DNA of 64,000 nucleotides from Pseudomonadota bacterium (GTDB taxonomy: Bacteria; Desulfobacterota; Binatia; Binatales; Binataceae), in NCBI GenBank assembly GCA_021325025.1, contig JAJPHZ010000023.1:38427-102426 (forward strand), read 5' to 3'. A program made the translations under genes and the position numbers. Below the pieces are notes generated by a model, which worked only from the letters and a program-made list of their open reading frames with translations, was not told the DNA's origin and made no database searches. Below are positions 9,793-18,866 of the stretch, piece after piece (within the stretch, counting starts at the first letter, position 1; each line of letters begins with the position of its first letter).

Positions 9793-11479
9793 GCGTCCGG
9801 TGCTTATAGCGGTCTGCGCGTTGGCGCTGACGGCGGGATGCCAGGTGCGGCGCGCCGCCAACGATCACGCCCGCCAGCAGATTCTGTACACCGCAATCAG
9901 CAGCGACCCCCAGACCTTCAACCCGATCCTCGTCACCGACGCGTACTCGGGTGAAATCCTGGGCGATGTCTTCGAAAGCCTGATCCGCATCAATCCCGTG
10001 ACCACGCTGCCCGAGCCGGGACTGGCCGAGAAATGGGAGATCGCGCCGGATCAGAAATCGATCATCTTTCATCTGCGCCGCGGCCTGCGATGGTTTGACG
10101 GCCAGCCGCTGACCGCGCGCGACGTCCTCTTTACGCTCGATGTCATCTACGACCCCAAAGTACCCAACAGCATCCGTCCCGGACTGTTGATCGACGGCAA
10201 ACCGTTAAAGGCCGAAGCACCCGACGATTACACCGTGGTGATGCGTCTGCCCAAGCCGTTCGCGCCGCTGCTCTACGCCATCGGTATCCCGGTGATTCCC
10301 GCGCACATCCTGGAGCCGGTGTGGAAGGCGGGCCAGTTCAACCATTCGTGGGGAATCAACACGCCGCCGAGCCGGATAATCGGCGACGGACCCTTCCGTC
10401 TGACGCGGTACGTGCAGAATCAGTTCGTGCGAATGGAGCGCAATCCAGACTACTGGATGAGCGATGAACATGGCGTGCGGCTGCCGCGTTTACATGGCAA
10501 GGTGGTGCAGATTATACCCGACGCCAACGCTACCTATTTGCGCTACCAGTACGGACAGATAGACATATATTCGCCGCGCGCCGAAGAGGTATTGGATATC
10601 CGGCAGAAAATCAAAACCGGCCGGCTGCGCGCGAAGCTCCAGGAAATCGGCATCGATACCGGCGAGCGTTTCTTCTGCTTCAACCGCAATCCCCGCCATT
10701 ACGTCAAAAACGGCGTCACCGATCCGAAGCTGACCTGGTTTACCGATTTGAATTTCCTGCGTGCGATAGCGCATTCGATCGATAAAAAGGGCATCATCAA
10801 CCTCGTCTACCATGGCCTCGCCGTGCCCGCCGTCTCCGACGTATCGCCGGCCAACAAGCTTTTCTATAATCCCAATCTCAAGGACTACGACTATGACCCG
10901 CGGTTGGCGGCGGAAATCCTGGAAGGCGCGGGCTATCACATGGCCGATGGCAGGCGCGTCGATCCCAGCGGCCATCCGATCGAATTCAACCTGACCACCG
11001 CCACAGGTTCTCCCGAGGCCGACCAGATCTGTGCCATCTTCAAGCAGGACCTCGGTAACCTGGGTATCAAGGTCAACTACCAGCCGTTGGAATTCACCAC
11101 GCTGGTCGAGAAGGTGGAATCGACCTTCGATTGGGACTGCGTGATGATGGGGTTGACCGGGACGATCGAACCCAACGACGGCTCCAACTTCTACCGATCG
11201 TCGGGAAACCTGCACCTGTGGAATCCCAACCAGAAAACTCCCGCAACCCCTTGGGAGGCCGAGATCGACCGTCTGATGGACCAAGGCGCCTTTGAGATGG
11301 ACCCGTCCAAGCGTGCCCCATACTACTGGAAAATCCAGCAGATCCTCCACGATCAGCTGGCGATTATCCAAACCGTCCGGCGCAAGGACTACGTATCGTG
11401 GACCGATTCGCTGGAAAATTATCGGCCCAAGGTGTGGGGCGTTTACAAACCCGAATGGATGCAGTTCAAAGTCGACTAG
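9785..11479 (+). CDS. Peptide/nickel-type ABC transporter substrate-binding lipoprotein
   Basis: A 564-residue extracellular solute-binding protein of family 5 (DppA/OppA type). It has a clean lipobox LTAGC (Cys19). Family hallmarks are the start of the mature domain (SDPQTFNPILVTDAYSGEIL), PGLAEKWEI and the VLFTLDVIYD segment. It captures oligopeptides or similar ligands and passes them to the two permeases encoded downstream. A 168-bp gap before the first permease contains no gene and could hold a processing site or promoter. No ATP-binding subunit is encoded here. Confidence 0.88.
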   Translation: MAKRPVLIAVCALALTAGCQVRRAANDHARQQILYTAISSDPQTFNPILVTDAYSGEILGDVFESLIRINPVTTLPEPGLAEKWEIAPDQKSIIFHLRRGLRWFDGQPLTARDVLFTLDVIYDPKVPNSIRPGLLIDGKPLKAEAPDDYTVVMRLPKPFAPLLYAIGIPVIPAHILEPVWKAGQFNHSWGINTPPSRIIGDGPFRLTRYVQNQFVRMERNPDYWMSDEHGVRLPRLHGKVVQIIPDANATYLRYQYGQIDIYSPRAEEVLDIRQKIKTGRLRAKLQEIGIDTGERFFCFNRNPRHYVKNGVTDPKLTWFTDLNFLRAIAHSIDKKGIINLVYHGLAVPAVSDVSPANKLFYNPNLKDYDYDPRLAAEILEGAGYHMADGRRVDPSGHPIEFNLTTATGSPEADQICAIFKQDLGNLGIKVNYQPLEFTTLVEKVESTFDWDCVMMGLTGTIEPNDGSNFYRSSGNLHLWNPNQKTPATPWEAEIDRLMDQGAFEMDPSKRAPYYWKIQQILHDQLAIIQTVRRKDYVSWTDSLENYRPKVWGVYKPEWMQFKVD

Positions 11480-11648
11480 CTGCGATGTCTGCGTAGTGAG
11501 GAATCTCAGCGATGTCCGCGCAACCGCTTTCGTTGATCATTCGACGCGGAAGTCAGCTCACGTCGCATCGTTGAGTTTTCTCGCTGTGCTCGGAATGACA
11601 AAACCAAATCCTGTGCAATAATGGAACGAGGCTCTCAGGACTGACTGA

Positions 11649-12635
11649 ATGACTCGCTTCTTAGTACGCCGATTGCTCAACATGATCCCTTTGATAATCG
11701 GGATCACCCTGATTTCGTTTCTGGCGATGTCGCTGGTGCCGGGCGACTACCTCTCCAACCTCAAGATGAATCCGAAAATCTCGCCCGAGGTAATCCATCA
11801 GCTCCAGGCCCAGTTCGGACTCGATCAACCGCTGCTGGTGCGCTATGTCAAATGGCTGTGGGGCGTGCTCCACCTGGATTTCGGCTATTCGCTCCAGTAT
11901 CGCGTCAGCGTAACCAGCCTGATCGCGGCGCGCGCACTCAACACCGTAATCCTGGCCGCCGCCAGCATGGCGTTTGCCTGGATGCTCGCGATTCCCATCG
12001 GCATCATCGTCGCGGTGCGGCAGAACTCGATCTGGGATCGCGTGCTGTCGTTCCTGGCCTTCTTCGGCATGTCCATCCCCAATTTCTTTCTGGCCTTCCT
12101 GATGGTGTATTTCGCGATGTGGATGGGCAAGGACTGGCTGCCGCCGGGCGGAACCTTTTCGGTCGATTACAACTCGCTGGACTTCGCCAACCGCGTCGCC
12201 GACCGCATCAACCACCTGATCCTGCCGGTGTTCGTGCTGGGCGTGGCGGGGATGGCGGGCCTGATGCGCCTGATGCGTTCGCAGATCCTGGAGATCAAGA
12301 ATTCCGACTTCGTGCGCACCGCGCGCGCCAAGGGGCTGTCCGAGCGCGTCGTCATCTACAAACACGTGCTGCGCAACGCGCTCAACCCCTTCGTCACGAT
12401 GGCGGGCTATTCGCTGGGCGACCTGCTGGGTGGCGCCGCGCTGGTCGAGGCGGTGATGAATCTTCAGGGGCTCGGCCTGCTGCTGCTCAACGCCGTGCGC
12501 GCGCTGGACATCTACCTGGTGATGGGCTCGGTGTTGATCGGCACCGTGCTGCTGCTGGTCGGTAACCTGCTGGCGGATATGGCGCTGGTCGCGGTCGACC
12601 CGCGCGTGGACTTCTCCTCGATGGCCTCCCAATGA
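11649..12635 (+). CDS. ABC transporter permease, DppB type
   Basis: A 328-residue inner-membrane permease with six predicted helices. It begins with the MTRFLVRRLLNMIPLIIGI segment typical of DppB/OppB/GsiC proteins. The cytoplasmic coupling (EAA) loop is RTARAKGLSERVVIYKHVL, followed by RNAL. It forms the translocation pore with the DppC-type partner encoded directly after it; stop and start overlap in ATGA at 12632-12635. It belongs with the upstream solute-binding lipoprotein. Family assignment is secure; the transported ligand is unknown. Confidence 0.9.
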   Translation: MTRFLVRRLLNMIPLIIGITLISFLAMSLVPGDYLSNLKMNPKISPEVIHQLQAQFGLDQPLLVRYVKWLWGVLHLDFGYSLQYRVSVTSLIAARALNTVILAAASMAFAWMLAIPIGIIVAVRQNSIWDRVLSFLAFFGMSIPNFFLAFLMVYFAMWMGKDWLPPGGTFSVDYNSLDFANRVADRINHLILPVFVLGVAGMAGLMRLMRSQILEIKNSDFVRTARAKGLSERVVIYKHVLRNALNPFVTMAGYSLGDLLGGAALVEAVMNLQGLGLLLLNAVRALDIYLVMGSVLIGTVLLLVGNLLADMALVAVDPRVDFSSMASQ

Positions 12636-13711
12636 GCGCCCCCGCTACCGCAATGCCGCATCCGCAAAGCGTCGCGGCCGCCGCGCGAGTGCGCGGCGGC
12701 GTGGCGCGCGAATGGCGCCTTGCGTCGCGCACGGTGCGCGTCTCGGCGCTCTGCCTGGTGCTCTTTTATCTGTTCGCGGCCTTCTCGCCGTTCTTCGCGC
12801 CCTACGATCCGGCCTACCAGAACCGCGCGATGCCCGACTGCCCGCCGATGCGCCTGCATCTGAGCGCCCCGGCGGACTGGCCGCACGGACTGTTCTGGAC
12901 CTACCCGATGCGCATGGTCGACGCCGAGGAACGCACCTATGCGCCCGACCGCTCGCGGCGCATCTATATCCATCTGTTTTCCGGCGGACATCTGTTCACC
13001 ACGCAGTCCGAAGACCAGCCTTATTATCTGTTCGGCAGCGACGGCCTGGGGCGCGATCTCTTCTCGCGCATCGTATACGGCGCGCGGGTCAGTATGTGCG
13101 TCGGGCTGATCGGCGTGCTGATCACCTTTACACTGGGGCTCGTGGTCGGCGCGCTGTCGGGCTATGTGGGCGGACTGACCGACAACCTGATCATGCGCTG
13201 GTCGGAGATCGAGATGTCGCTGCCGTCATTCTACTTTCTGTTAGCGCTGGCGGCGGTGATTCCGCCCGGCATCAGCGCCGCGCAGCGCTTTTTCCTGATC
13301 GTCGCGATCATGAGCTTTATCGGATGGGCGGGTCTGGCGCGGGTGATCCGCGGGATGGCCTCCTCGGTGCGCTCGCTGCCCTACGTGGAAGCGGGACGCG
13401 CGCTGGGCGGCTCGCGATGGCGTATTATCACACGCCACGTGATTCCCTCCGTGCTCGGCTACGCGATCGTCGCCGCCACCCTGTCGATTCCAGGCTTCAT
13501 CCTGGGCGAAAGCGCGCTGTCGCTGTTGGGGCTGGGAATCCAGGAGCCGACCCCAAGCTGGGGCAACCTGCTGAGCCAGGCCGAAGACCCGCAAAACCTG
13601 TCGCGCTATCCCTGGATCCTGATCCCAGGCATCTTCATCTTCCTGGCGGTAATGTCTTTCAACTTCCTGGGCGATCACTTAAGAGATCGCCTCGACCCCG
13701 GCAGCAATTAG
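12632..13711 (+). CDS. ABC transporter permease, DppC type
   Basis: A 359-residue inner-membrane permease. After an N-terminal cytoplasmic tail and first helix comes a large periplasmic segment (about residues 65-130), longer than in typical DppC. Then comes the family signature FGSDGLGRDLFSRIVYG, followed by five helices and the EAA loop region ALGGSRWRIITRHVIPSVLG. It pairs with the DppB-type gene it overlaps by 4 bp. It is the last gene of the block; only the tRNA on the opposite strand follows. The enlarged periplasmic loop may contact the dedicated binding protein, which is an inference. Confidence 0.9.
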   Translation: MSAPATAMPHPQSVAAAARVRGGVAREWRLASRTVRVSALCLVLFYLFAAFSPFFAPYDPAYQNRAMPDCPPMRLHLSAPADWPHGLFWTYPMRMVDAEERTYAPDRSRRIYIHLFSGGHLFTTQSEDQPYYLFGSDGLGRDLFSRIVYGARVSMCVGLIGVLITFTLGLVVGALSGYVGGLTDNLIMRWSEIEMSLPSFYFLLALAAVIPPGISAAQRFFLIVAIMSFIGWAGLARVIRGMASSVRSLPYVEAGRALGGSRWRIITRHVIPSVLGYAIVAATLSIPGFILGESALSLLGLGIQEPTPSWGNLLSQAEDPQNLSRYPWILIPGIFIFLAVMSFNFLGDHLRDRLDPGSN

Positions 13712-13897
13712 CGCCTTTTCCCGCCGCCATCCCGAGCAGGGCGATCGCACTGCCTGACCGGGATGATTCCCGGGGGAAGGCGGAGAATGGTCATTGGCGC
13801 GCGGCCCTATTTTCTTCGCCGCCGCGCTTTAGATCTTGATGCCTGGCGCTCCGGGCTGCGCCAAGGCACTGCGGACCCTCACCCGGCGCTGCGCGCC

Positions 13898-13921
13898 GGC
13901 CTCTCCCCTCCGGGAGAGGCC
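13898..13921 (-). terminator. Perfect 10-bp palindrome downstream of tRNA
   Basis: On the minus strand GGCCTCTCCC, a GGAG loop and GGGAGAGGCC form a perfect hairpin 44 bp beyond the CCA end of the tRNA. A second GC-rich inverted repeat (about 13883-13900) abuts it. There is no U tract, so it is either a processing/termination structure or a copy of a dispersed GC-rich palindrome. Confidence 0.45.
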
Positions 13922-13964
13922 AATCCAACCCGGCTCGAAATCGACAGTCTCTGTGGAGAGGGGG

Positions 13965-14041
13965 TGGTTGCGGGGGAGGGATTTGAACCCACGACCTCCG
14001 GGTTATGAGCCCGGCGAGCTACCTGACTGCTCCACCCCGCG
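13965..14041 (-). tRNA. Initiator tRNA-fMet (anticodon CAT)
   Basis: This 77-nt minus-strand tRNA has a D arm, anticodon loop CTCATAA, a T arm containing GGTTCAAATCC and an encoded CCA (13967-13965). Two features mark it as the initiator rather than elongator tRNA-Met. The first base C1 is mismatched with A72. The anticodon stem has three consecutive G:C pairs (GGG before and CCC after the loop). Confidence 0.97.
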
Positions 14042-14046
14042 CCGAC

Positions 14047-14075
14047 ATACTGCCAGTGCCCGCAGTGGGGGTCAA
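14047..14075 (-). promoter_or_regulatory. Sigma-70-type promoter for the initiator tRNA
   Basis: Reading the minus strand, TTGACC (14075-14070) is followed after 17 nt by CAGTAT (14052-14047). The mature 5' end of the tRNA lies 5 nt further on, so transcription would start at or near the mature end. The -35 matches consensus at 5 of 6 positions, the -10 only at 3. Confidence 0.45.
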
Positions 14076-14114
14076 CGGGGTGTAACGGGCAGCACCAATT
14101 TTGCGGCGCGCCGC

Positions 14115-15554
14115 TCAGGGCGCGGCCAGCTTTCGCACCGCCGCCTCCACCACCGTGCCCTTGAAGAAGTCCGGGTTCATCCCCAGCCACATCCCCGCCG
14201 GATTTTCGAACACGAAACGGCGGAAGTCGTCCTCGCTGATGACGCCGCGTTCGACCAGCTCCCAGGCCTCGCGGCTGACTTCGCACATGTCGGGCACGTC
14301 CCAATGACCGATATCGGAGCTGAAGATGGCGCCCAGGCGCGCTCCGAACGGATTGCGCCGCGTGTCGAAGGCGGCGGCGTTGATCGGATCGTCGGCTTCG
14401 CACCCGAAGTAGAAATGGTCGACAAACAGATCGCGGATGTCCTCGGCGCGTTCGATGCCGCATCGTGACCAGTCATCGCGCGTGGCCAGGTCGGAGCTGG
14501 GGTCGGCGTTGGGCAGGGTGAAGGAACGGGTGGCGAGCCGTCCTTCCACCAGGCTGCCGCCGTAGCGATGGCATAGTTCGAGGAAAAGCTCCTTGTCGAT
14601 GCGCGCCGGATTGTAGATCTGAACCTGCCGGCCATTGCGCTTTTCCCAATGCCCGATCATGTCCGCATACAGGCCGGCCGCCCAGCCCACACCGCCCTCC
14701 AGAAAGGCGAACTTCAACGTCGGGAAGCGGCGCGTCACGCCGCCCATGAACAGCGCCTTGCACAACGCTTCGCCCGACGCCGCGAAATGGCCGATGTGGT
14801 TGTACATGTAGTTGGAGGGCGAAGTGCGAAAGCCAATACCCATGCTGAGGGAATGGAAGGTCGGCACAACTCCCAGCTCCACGCACTTGGCCCATAGCGG
14901 GTCATAGTCGTACTCGCTGTCCAGGGCGAAGGTGTCAATCCAATAGGCAAAGCGCGAGGACCGCGAGCGCTCGGCGGCCAGCGCCGGGATTGGACGGCGC
15001 ACGTAACTGGGCATCATCGCAGCCTTCAATCCCAGTGCGCGGGCCGCATACTCCAGCTCCTCGATTGCCTCGGCCGGCGTGTGCATCGGCACCACCGCCA
15101 CCGGCGCGATCCGGTCGCGGAACTCGCCGAAGTAGCGCGCGAAATAAATATTGACGCCGCGGCAGGCCGCGCGCCGCGCCTCTTCATCCTCGAGGTCGGG
15201 AAAAATCAGCGCCAGGCTGGGATAGAGCACCGTGAAGTCCAGCCCCGTCTCGTCCAGCCGCTCGTACAGCAGCCGGGGCAGCGTTGCGGTCGCCAAATCC
15301 AGCGTGTTCTGCGCCGGCAGCGCCCACCATGGCCCGCGCGAGACGCGCCACTCGCGCCGCTCCTGTGCCGACGCTCCGCCAAACGCCCCGGGCAGCAATT
15401 GCCTGACCCGCTGCGCCATCCGGGGCCCGCCGACTTCGGCGATGCAATCGAACAGGGCGCGGGCGAACTCTATCGCATGTCCGTCGGAATCGATGATCGG
15501 ATGGTTCAGACGCGCGCGCAGGGCCGCCGATGGCGATTGATGTGCGGAGGACAT
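14115..15554 (-). CDS. Large amidohydrolase-2 family protein (paralogue B)
   Basis: A 479-residue paralogue of the protein at 3963-5411, with matching landmarks. It has IIDSDGH at the same residue (His26), PVAVVPMHTPAEA, YVRRPIPAL, FLEGGVGWA, FYFGCEADDPINA and SSDIGHWDVPDM. It is expected to be a cytosolic metal-dependent hydrolase. The active-site frame is intact. It lies alone on its strand between the initiator tRNA and the small protein at 15707. Having two such enlarged paralogues about 9 kb apart suggests related substrates. Confidence 0.8.
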   Translation of the reverse strand: MSSAHQSPSAALRARLNHPIIDSDGHAIEFARALFDCIAEVGGPRMAQRVRQLLPGAFGGASAQERREWRVSRGPWWALPAQNTLDLATATLPRLLYERLDETGLDFTVLYPSLALIFPDLEDEEARRAACRGVNIYFARYFGEFRDRIAPVAVVPMHTPAEAIEELEYAARALGLKAAMMPSYVRRPIPALAAERSRSSRFAYWIDTFALDSEYDYDPLWAKCVELGVVPTFHSLSMGIGFRTSPSNYMYNHIGHFAASGEALCKALFMGGVTRRFPTLKFAFLEGGVGWAAGLYADMIGHWEKRNGRQVQIYNPARIDKELFLELCHRYGGSLVEGRLATRSFTLPNADPSSDLATRDDWSRCGIERAEDIRDLFVDHFYFGCEADDPINAAAFDTRRNPFGARLGAIFSSDIGHWDVPDMCEVSREAWELVERGVISEDDFRRFVFENPAGMWLGMNPDFFKGTVVEAAVRKLAAP

Positions 15555-15706
15555 GGGCCGCTCGCCTCCTCAAGCAAAGAGTTTTGCCGGCGCGAAGGCC
15601 GTCGCATGCACGCGCATACGCCGACGCGCTGATTATGGTGCTCCGGCCGCCCCTGCCGCAAGATGATCTATGCTGTGAAAAAGCTTTGAGGGCCCCCAAG
15701 CGGCGT

Positions 15707-15886
15707 TCAATCGGCCAGAATCCGCACGCTGCACTCGCGATGCTCGCGGCCGAACTGCTTGACTTCCTGCTCGACGGGCCCTCGCGCCGCCTGAGTGTCG
15801 TCGACCATCAGGCGTCCGGCGGCGGCCGGCTCGATGCCGTCGGCCTCGATGGAAACGTTGTGATCGTCGCAGCAGATGAATGCCAT
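15707..15886 (-). CDS. Small hypothetical protein with N-terminal ICCDDH motif
   Basis: A 59-residue acidic, soluble protein beginning MAFICCDDHNVSIEADG. GGGAG lies upstream of the ATG at 15886, which supports this start over upstream codons. It contains a pair of adjacent cysteines at the N-terminus and no membrane segment. I do not recognise the family. It is divergent from the thiolase gene at 16012 and separated by 150 bp from the amidohydrolase start, with which it shares a strand. The ribosome-binding site is the main evidence that it is real. Confidence 0.5.
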   Translation of the reverse strand: MAFICCDDHNVSIEADGIEPAAAGRLMVDDTQAARGPVEQEVKQFGREHRECSVRILAD

Positions 15887-16011
15887 GGTAAAACTCCCTG
15901 TCCGGCGCTTGAGTCTATAGCACGGCGCCGCCGCTGTCAGCCCGGAGACGACCAACCTATACACGCGCGGCGCCCTTTTGTGGTAGTCGATCGAATACAA
16001 GGAGCGCAACG

Positions 16012-17169
16012 ATGAGTCTTAAGGGCAAGGCAGCCGCCATCGGCATCGGCGAACTCAAGCCGTATCGCGAACCAACCGAGGACTCCGCGCTGGATCTTAT
16101 GACGGCGGTGGCGGCCGAGGCGATCGCCGACGCCGGGCTGGAAAAGAAGGACATCGACGGTCTGCTGGTCGGGATGGCCAGCGCCGACCCCGGCATGATC
16201 TATCCCTCCGCAATTGGGGAGCTGTTCGACTTGCGGCCCCGGATGCTCAACGTGCTCGACATCGGCGGCGCCAGCGGCGCCGGGATGATCTGGCGCGCGG
16301 CGGCCGCGATCGACGCCGGGATGTGCAACGCGGTGCTGTGTCTGACCGCCGACCTCAACCGCCTGGGGCGGCGCCGGCCGCCCATGATCTCGTTGATGTA
16401 CGAGTTCGAAGCGCCCTACGGCGCGATCGGCGCCAACTGCAGTTACGCGCTGATCGCGCAGCGCCACATGGCGATTTACGGCACCAAGCCGGAGCAGATG
16501 GCGAAGGTGGCCGTTGATCAGCGGCGCAACGCGCTGGCCAATCCGCTGGCGTACTTCAACGACACCCCGCTTACCATCGACGATGTACTCAACTCGCGCT
16601 ACATCTGCGAGCCGCTGCATCTGTTCGAGATCGTCAGTCCGATGAGCGGCGGCGCGGCGGTGGTGGTCGCCTCGCCCGAAATCGCGCTGCGCGCCAAACA
16701 TCCGCCCATCTGGCTGATCGGCGCGGGCGAAGGCTCCGACCGCGCCTCGATCACCTATGCGCCCGAGATTACGGAATCGGCCGTCAAGGGCGCGGCCGAC
16801 GCGGCCTTCAAGATGGCGGGGGTGTCGCGCAAGGATATCGACCTGGTCTGTCCCTACGACTGCTACACGATAACCGTGCTGGTCACGCTGGAGGACGCGG
16901 GCTTTTGCAAAAAGGGTCAGGGTGGACCGTTCGTAATGGAGCACGACCTTACTTTCTCAGGCGACTTTCCCTGCAACACGCACGGCGGGCAGTTGTCGTT
17001 CGGTCAACCCGGACTGGCAGGCGGGATGAGCCACGTCACCGAGGGGATACGCCAACTGATGGGCCGCGGCGGCGACCGCCAGGTCAAGAACGCACGCCTG
17101 GCCTACGTCAACGGCAACGGCGGAATCATGAGCGAGCAGGTAAGCTTGATCCTGGAGCGGGTGTCATGA
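16012..17169 (+). CDS. Thiolase-fold protein lacking the nucleophilic cysteine (lipid-transfer/Ltp2-like)
   Basis: A 385-residue SCP2-type thiolase fold. At the place where thiolases carry the nucleophilic Cys in an ACASG-like motif, this protein reads GGASG (residues 85-89), so Cys is replaced by Gly86. The C-terminal GHP histidine motif reads GQP (in GGQLSFGQPG), while CNTHGG is kept. This is the pattern of thiolase-like proteins that pair with DUF35 partners, such as the Ltp2-type retro-aldolases of steroid side-chain degradation. They do not perform Claisen condensation. Its stop overlaps the start of the DUF35 gene. It probably acts on an acyl-CoA; the exact reaction is unknown. Confidence 0.8.
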   Translation: MSLKGKAAAIGIGELKPYREPTEDSALDLMTAVAAEAIADAGLEKKDIDGLLVGMASADPGMIYPSAIGELFDLRPRMLNVLDIGGASGAGMIWRAAAAIDAGMCNAVLCLTADLNRLGRRRPPMISLMYEFEAPYGAIGANCSYALIAQRHMAIYGTKPEQMAKVAVDQRRNALANPLAYFNDTPLTIDDVLNSRYICEPLHLFEIVSPMSGGAAVVVASPEIALRAKHPPIWLIGAGEGSDRASITYAPEITESAVKGAADAAFKMAGVSRKDIDLVCPYDCYTITVLVTLEDAGFCKKGQGGPFVMEHDLTFSGDFPCNTHGGQLSFGQPGLAGGMSHVTEGIRQLMGRGGDRQVKNARLAYVNGNGGIMSEQVSLILERVS

Positions 17170-17570
17170 GCGAATACGTCAAACCTCTGCCGCAACCGAG
17201 CAAGACCAGCCGGCCGTTCTGGGAGGCGGCCAAACGCCACGAGTTGATGCTGCAACGGTGCGAGGCGTGCCACCAGTTCATCTACTATCCGCGCGCCCGC
17301 TGCCCGCACTGTTTTTCCGACCGCCTGGTGTGGCGCCGATGCAGCGGCAAGGGCAAGCTCTACAGCTTCACCGTGGTCCATCGCCCCTCCACCCGCCTGT
17401 TTGCCGACGCGCCCTACGTACTGGCGATTGTGGAACTGGAAGAAGGACCGCGGATGACCACCAACATCGTCGCGCCGCCGCAGTCGCTCAAAGTCGACAT
17501 GCCGGTGACCGTCTTCTTTGACGACGTTACGCCCGAATGCACGCTGGTGAAGTTCAAGCCGGCGGGCTAA
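17166..17570 (+). CDS. DUF35 zinc-ribbon/OB-fold protein
   Basis: A 134-residue protein with an N-terminal helix, a rubredoxin-like zinc ribbon with Cys32, Cys35, Cys46 and Cys49 (CEAC...CPHC), and a C-terminal OB fold (about 55-130, starting GKGKLYSFTVVHR). DUF35 proteins bind CoA and form obligate complexes with thiolase-like or lipid-transfer enzymes. Its ATG at 17166 overlaps the stop of the thiolase-like gene, so the two are made in equal amounts and very likely form a complex. It is convergent with the flavin oxidoreductase ending at 17631. Confidence 0.9.
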   Translation: MSEYVKPLPQPSKTSRPFWEAAKRHELMLQRCEACHQFIYYPRARCPHCFSDRLVWRRCSGKGKLYSFTVVHRPSTRLFADAPYVLAIVELEEGPRMTTNIVAPPQSLKVDMPVTVFFDDVTPECTLVKFKPAG

Positions 17571-17630
17571 TCGCACGCTCCTTGCCCGGCTGATGTACTC
17601 CCGCGCCAAAGCGCGAACGCGGTGCTGCGT

Positions 17631-18866
17631 TCAGGAGCGATAGCGCGCGATGATCTGCTCGCCGAAGGTGCGTAGCTGCTTTTTCACCACCTCGAGCGGG
17701 AGCAGGCCCTGGTCGGGGCCGTAGATGAAGTACTCGGGATTGACCGTTTCCACCAGGCGATCCATCTCGCGCAGGACCTCGGGGATGGGTCCGGCGGTGA
17801 TGGTGCCCGACTCGCGCACACGCTCTTTGGTAATCGCATGGGGCGGCAGCGTCACCTTGCCCAGCGGGTAGCGGATCGCGTCGTCGGGGCGGCGCATCGA
17901 TTCGGCATAGCCGAAATGGCTGTGGAACAGCCGCGTGACGACGCCGATCACGCCGTTCCACGCCAGGTCGTAGGCTTCGTCCGTATCGCGTCCGAAGTAC
18001 ACGCTATGCATCACGCCGAACGCCTGGCCCAGCTCCAGCTGGCGGCCGCAGGCGGCCGCCTCGTCGCGGTAGAATTTGGCGATGCGCAGTATTTCGGGCA
18101 CCATCGGCACCGCGGTCAGCGGAATCACGCCGTTGCGCGCCGCCCACGAGATCGTGGCGTCGCTGGCGGAGAAAGCCTGGAACAGGGGCGGATGGGGTTT
18201 TTGGTAGGGCTTTGGAACGATCGAGATCTTGCGCACCCGGCCGTCTTCGACCTCGCCCGGAGCGCCCGCTTGCGCGGTCCATTCCGCCGCCCGCCACGGC
18301 GTGCCCTCCTCGTATGGATAGGGGAACTCGTAGTACTTGCCCTTGAATGCGAAGGCTTCGTCCTTCCACGCCAGTTTCAGAACCTCGAAGACCTCTTCGA
18401 ACGCCTCGCGGTTGGTCTTGTCGATCTCGGACTGATCGCTGCCGGTGGCCTGCACGTGCAGCTTCTGCGCCATCGGATTAAGCCATCGCGTCTGATAGCC
18501 GCGCGCCAGTCCTACAAAGGTGCGGCCCTTGGTCAGATGGTCCAGCCATGCGATGGTGACGGCCAACCGCAGCGGGTTCCATCCGGGCAGCACGTAGCCG
18601 ACCGGTCCGACCTTGACGTGTTTGGTCTGCGTCGCGAGGTAGGCGTAGAAGGCAGGCACGCTGCCGAACTCCAGCCCCTCGGTGTGCAGGAAATGCTCGG
18701 GCAGGCCGATCATTTCAAATCCCAGGTCCTCGGCCATCTTCGACAACTCGGTGACTTCCTCGATCATGCGCTGGATGCGGTCGTTATGATGCGCGATCGG
18801 CCGCAGCCGGATGCGCTCTTCGACGGTGCCGGGAACGCTGGGAAGGAAAAAGCACATGAATTTCAT
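17631..18866 (-). CDS. LLM-class flavin-dependent oxidoreductase (411 aa)
   Basis: A luciferase-like TIM-barrel monooxygenase. It starts KFMCFFLPSVPG, has LGFEMIGLPEHFLH in the second strand and helix, and VGLARGYQTRWLNP in the flavin region. Members use reduced flavin (FMN or F420) to oxidise or monooxygenate small organics in the cytoplasm. At 411 residues it is of the longer type with insertions in the C-terminal half. It is on the same strand as the P450 and AhpD-like genes but 480 bp beyond them. The substrate is unknown. Confidence 0.82.
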   Translation of the reverse strand: MKFMCFFLPSVPGTVEERIRLRPIAHHNDRIQRMIEEVTELSKMAEDLGFEMIGLPEHFLHTEGLEFGSVPAFYAYLATQTKHVKVGPVGYVLPGWNPLRLAVTIAWLDHLTKGRTFVGLARGYQTRWLNPMAQKLHVQATGSDQSEIDKTNREAFEEVFEVLKLAWKDEAFAFKGKYYEFPYPYEEGTPWRAAEWTAQAGAPGEVEDGRVRKISIVPKPYQKPHPPLFQAFSASDATISWAARNGVIPLTAVPMVPEILRIAKFYRDEAAACGRQLELGQAFGVMHSVYFGRDTDEAYDLAWNGVIGVVTRLFHSHFGYAESMRRPDDAIRYPLGKVTLPPHAITKERVRESGTITAGPIPEVLREMDRLVETVNPEYFIYGPDQGLLPLEVVKKQLRTFGEQIIARYRS

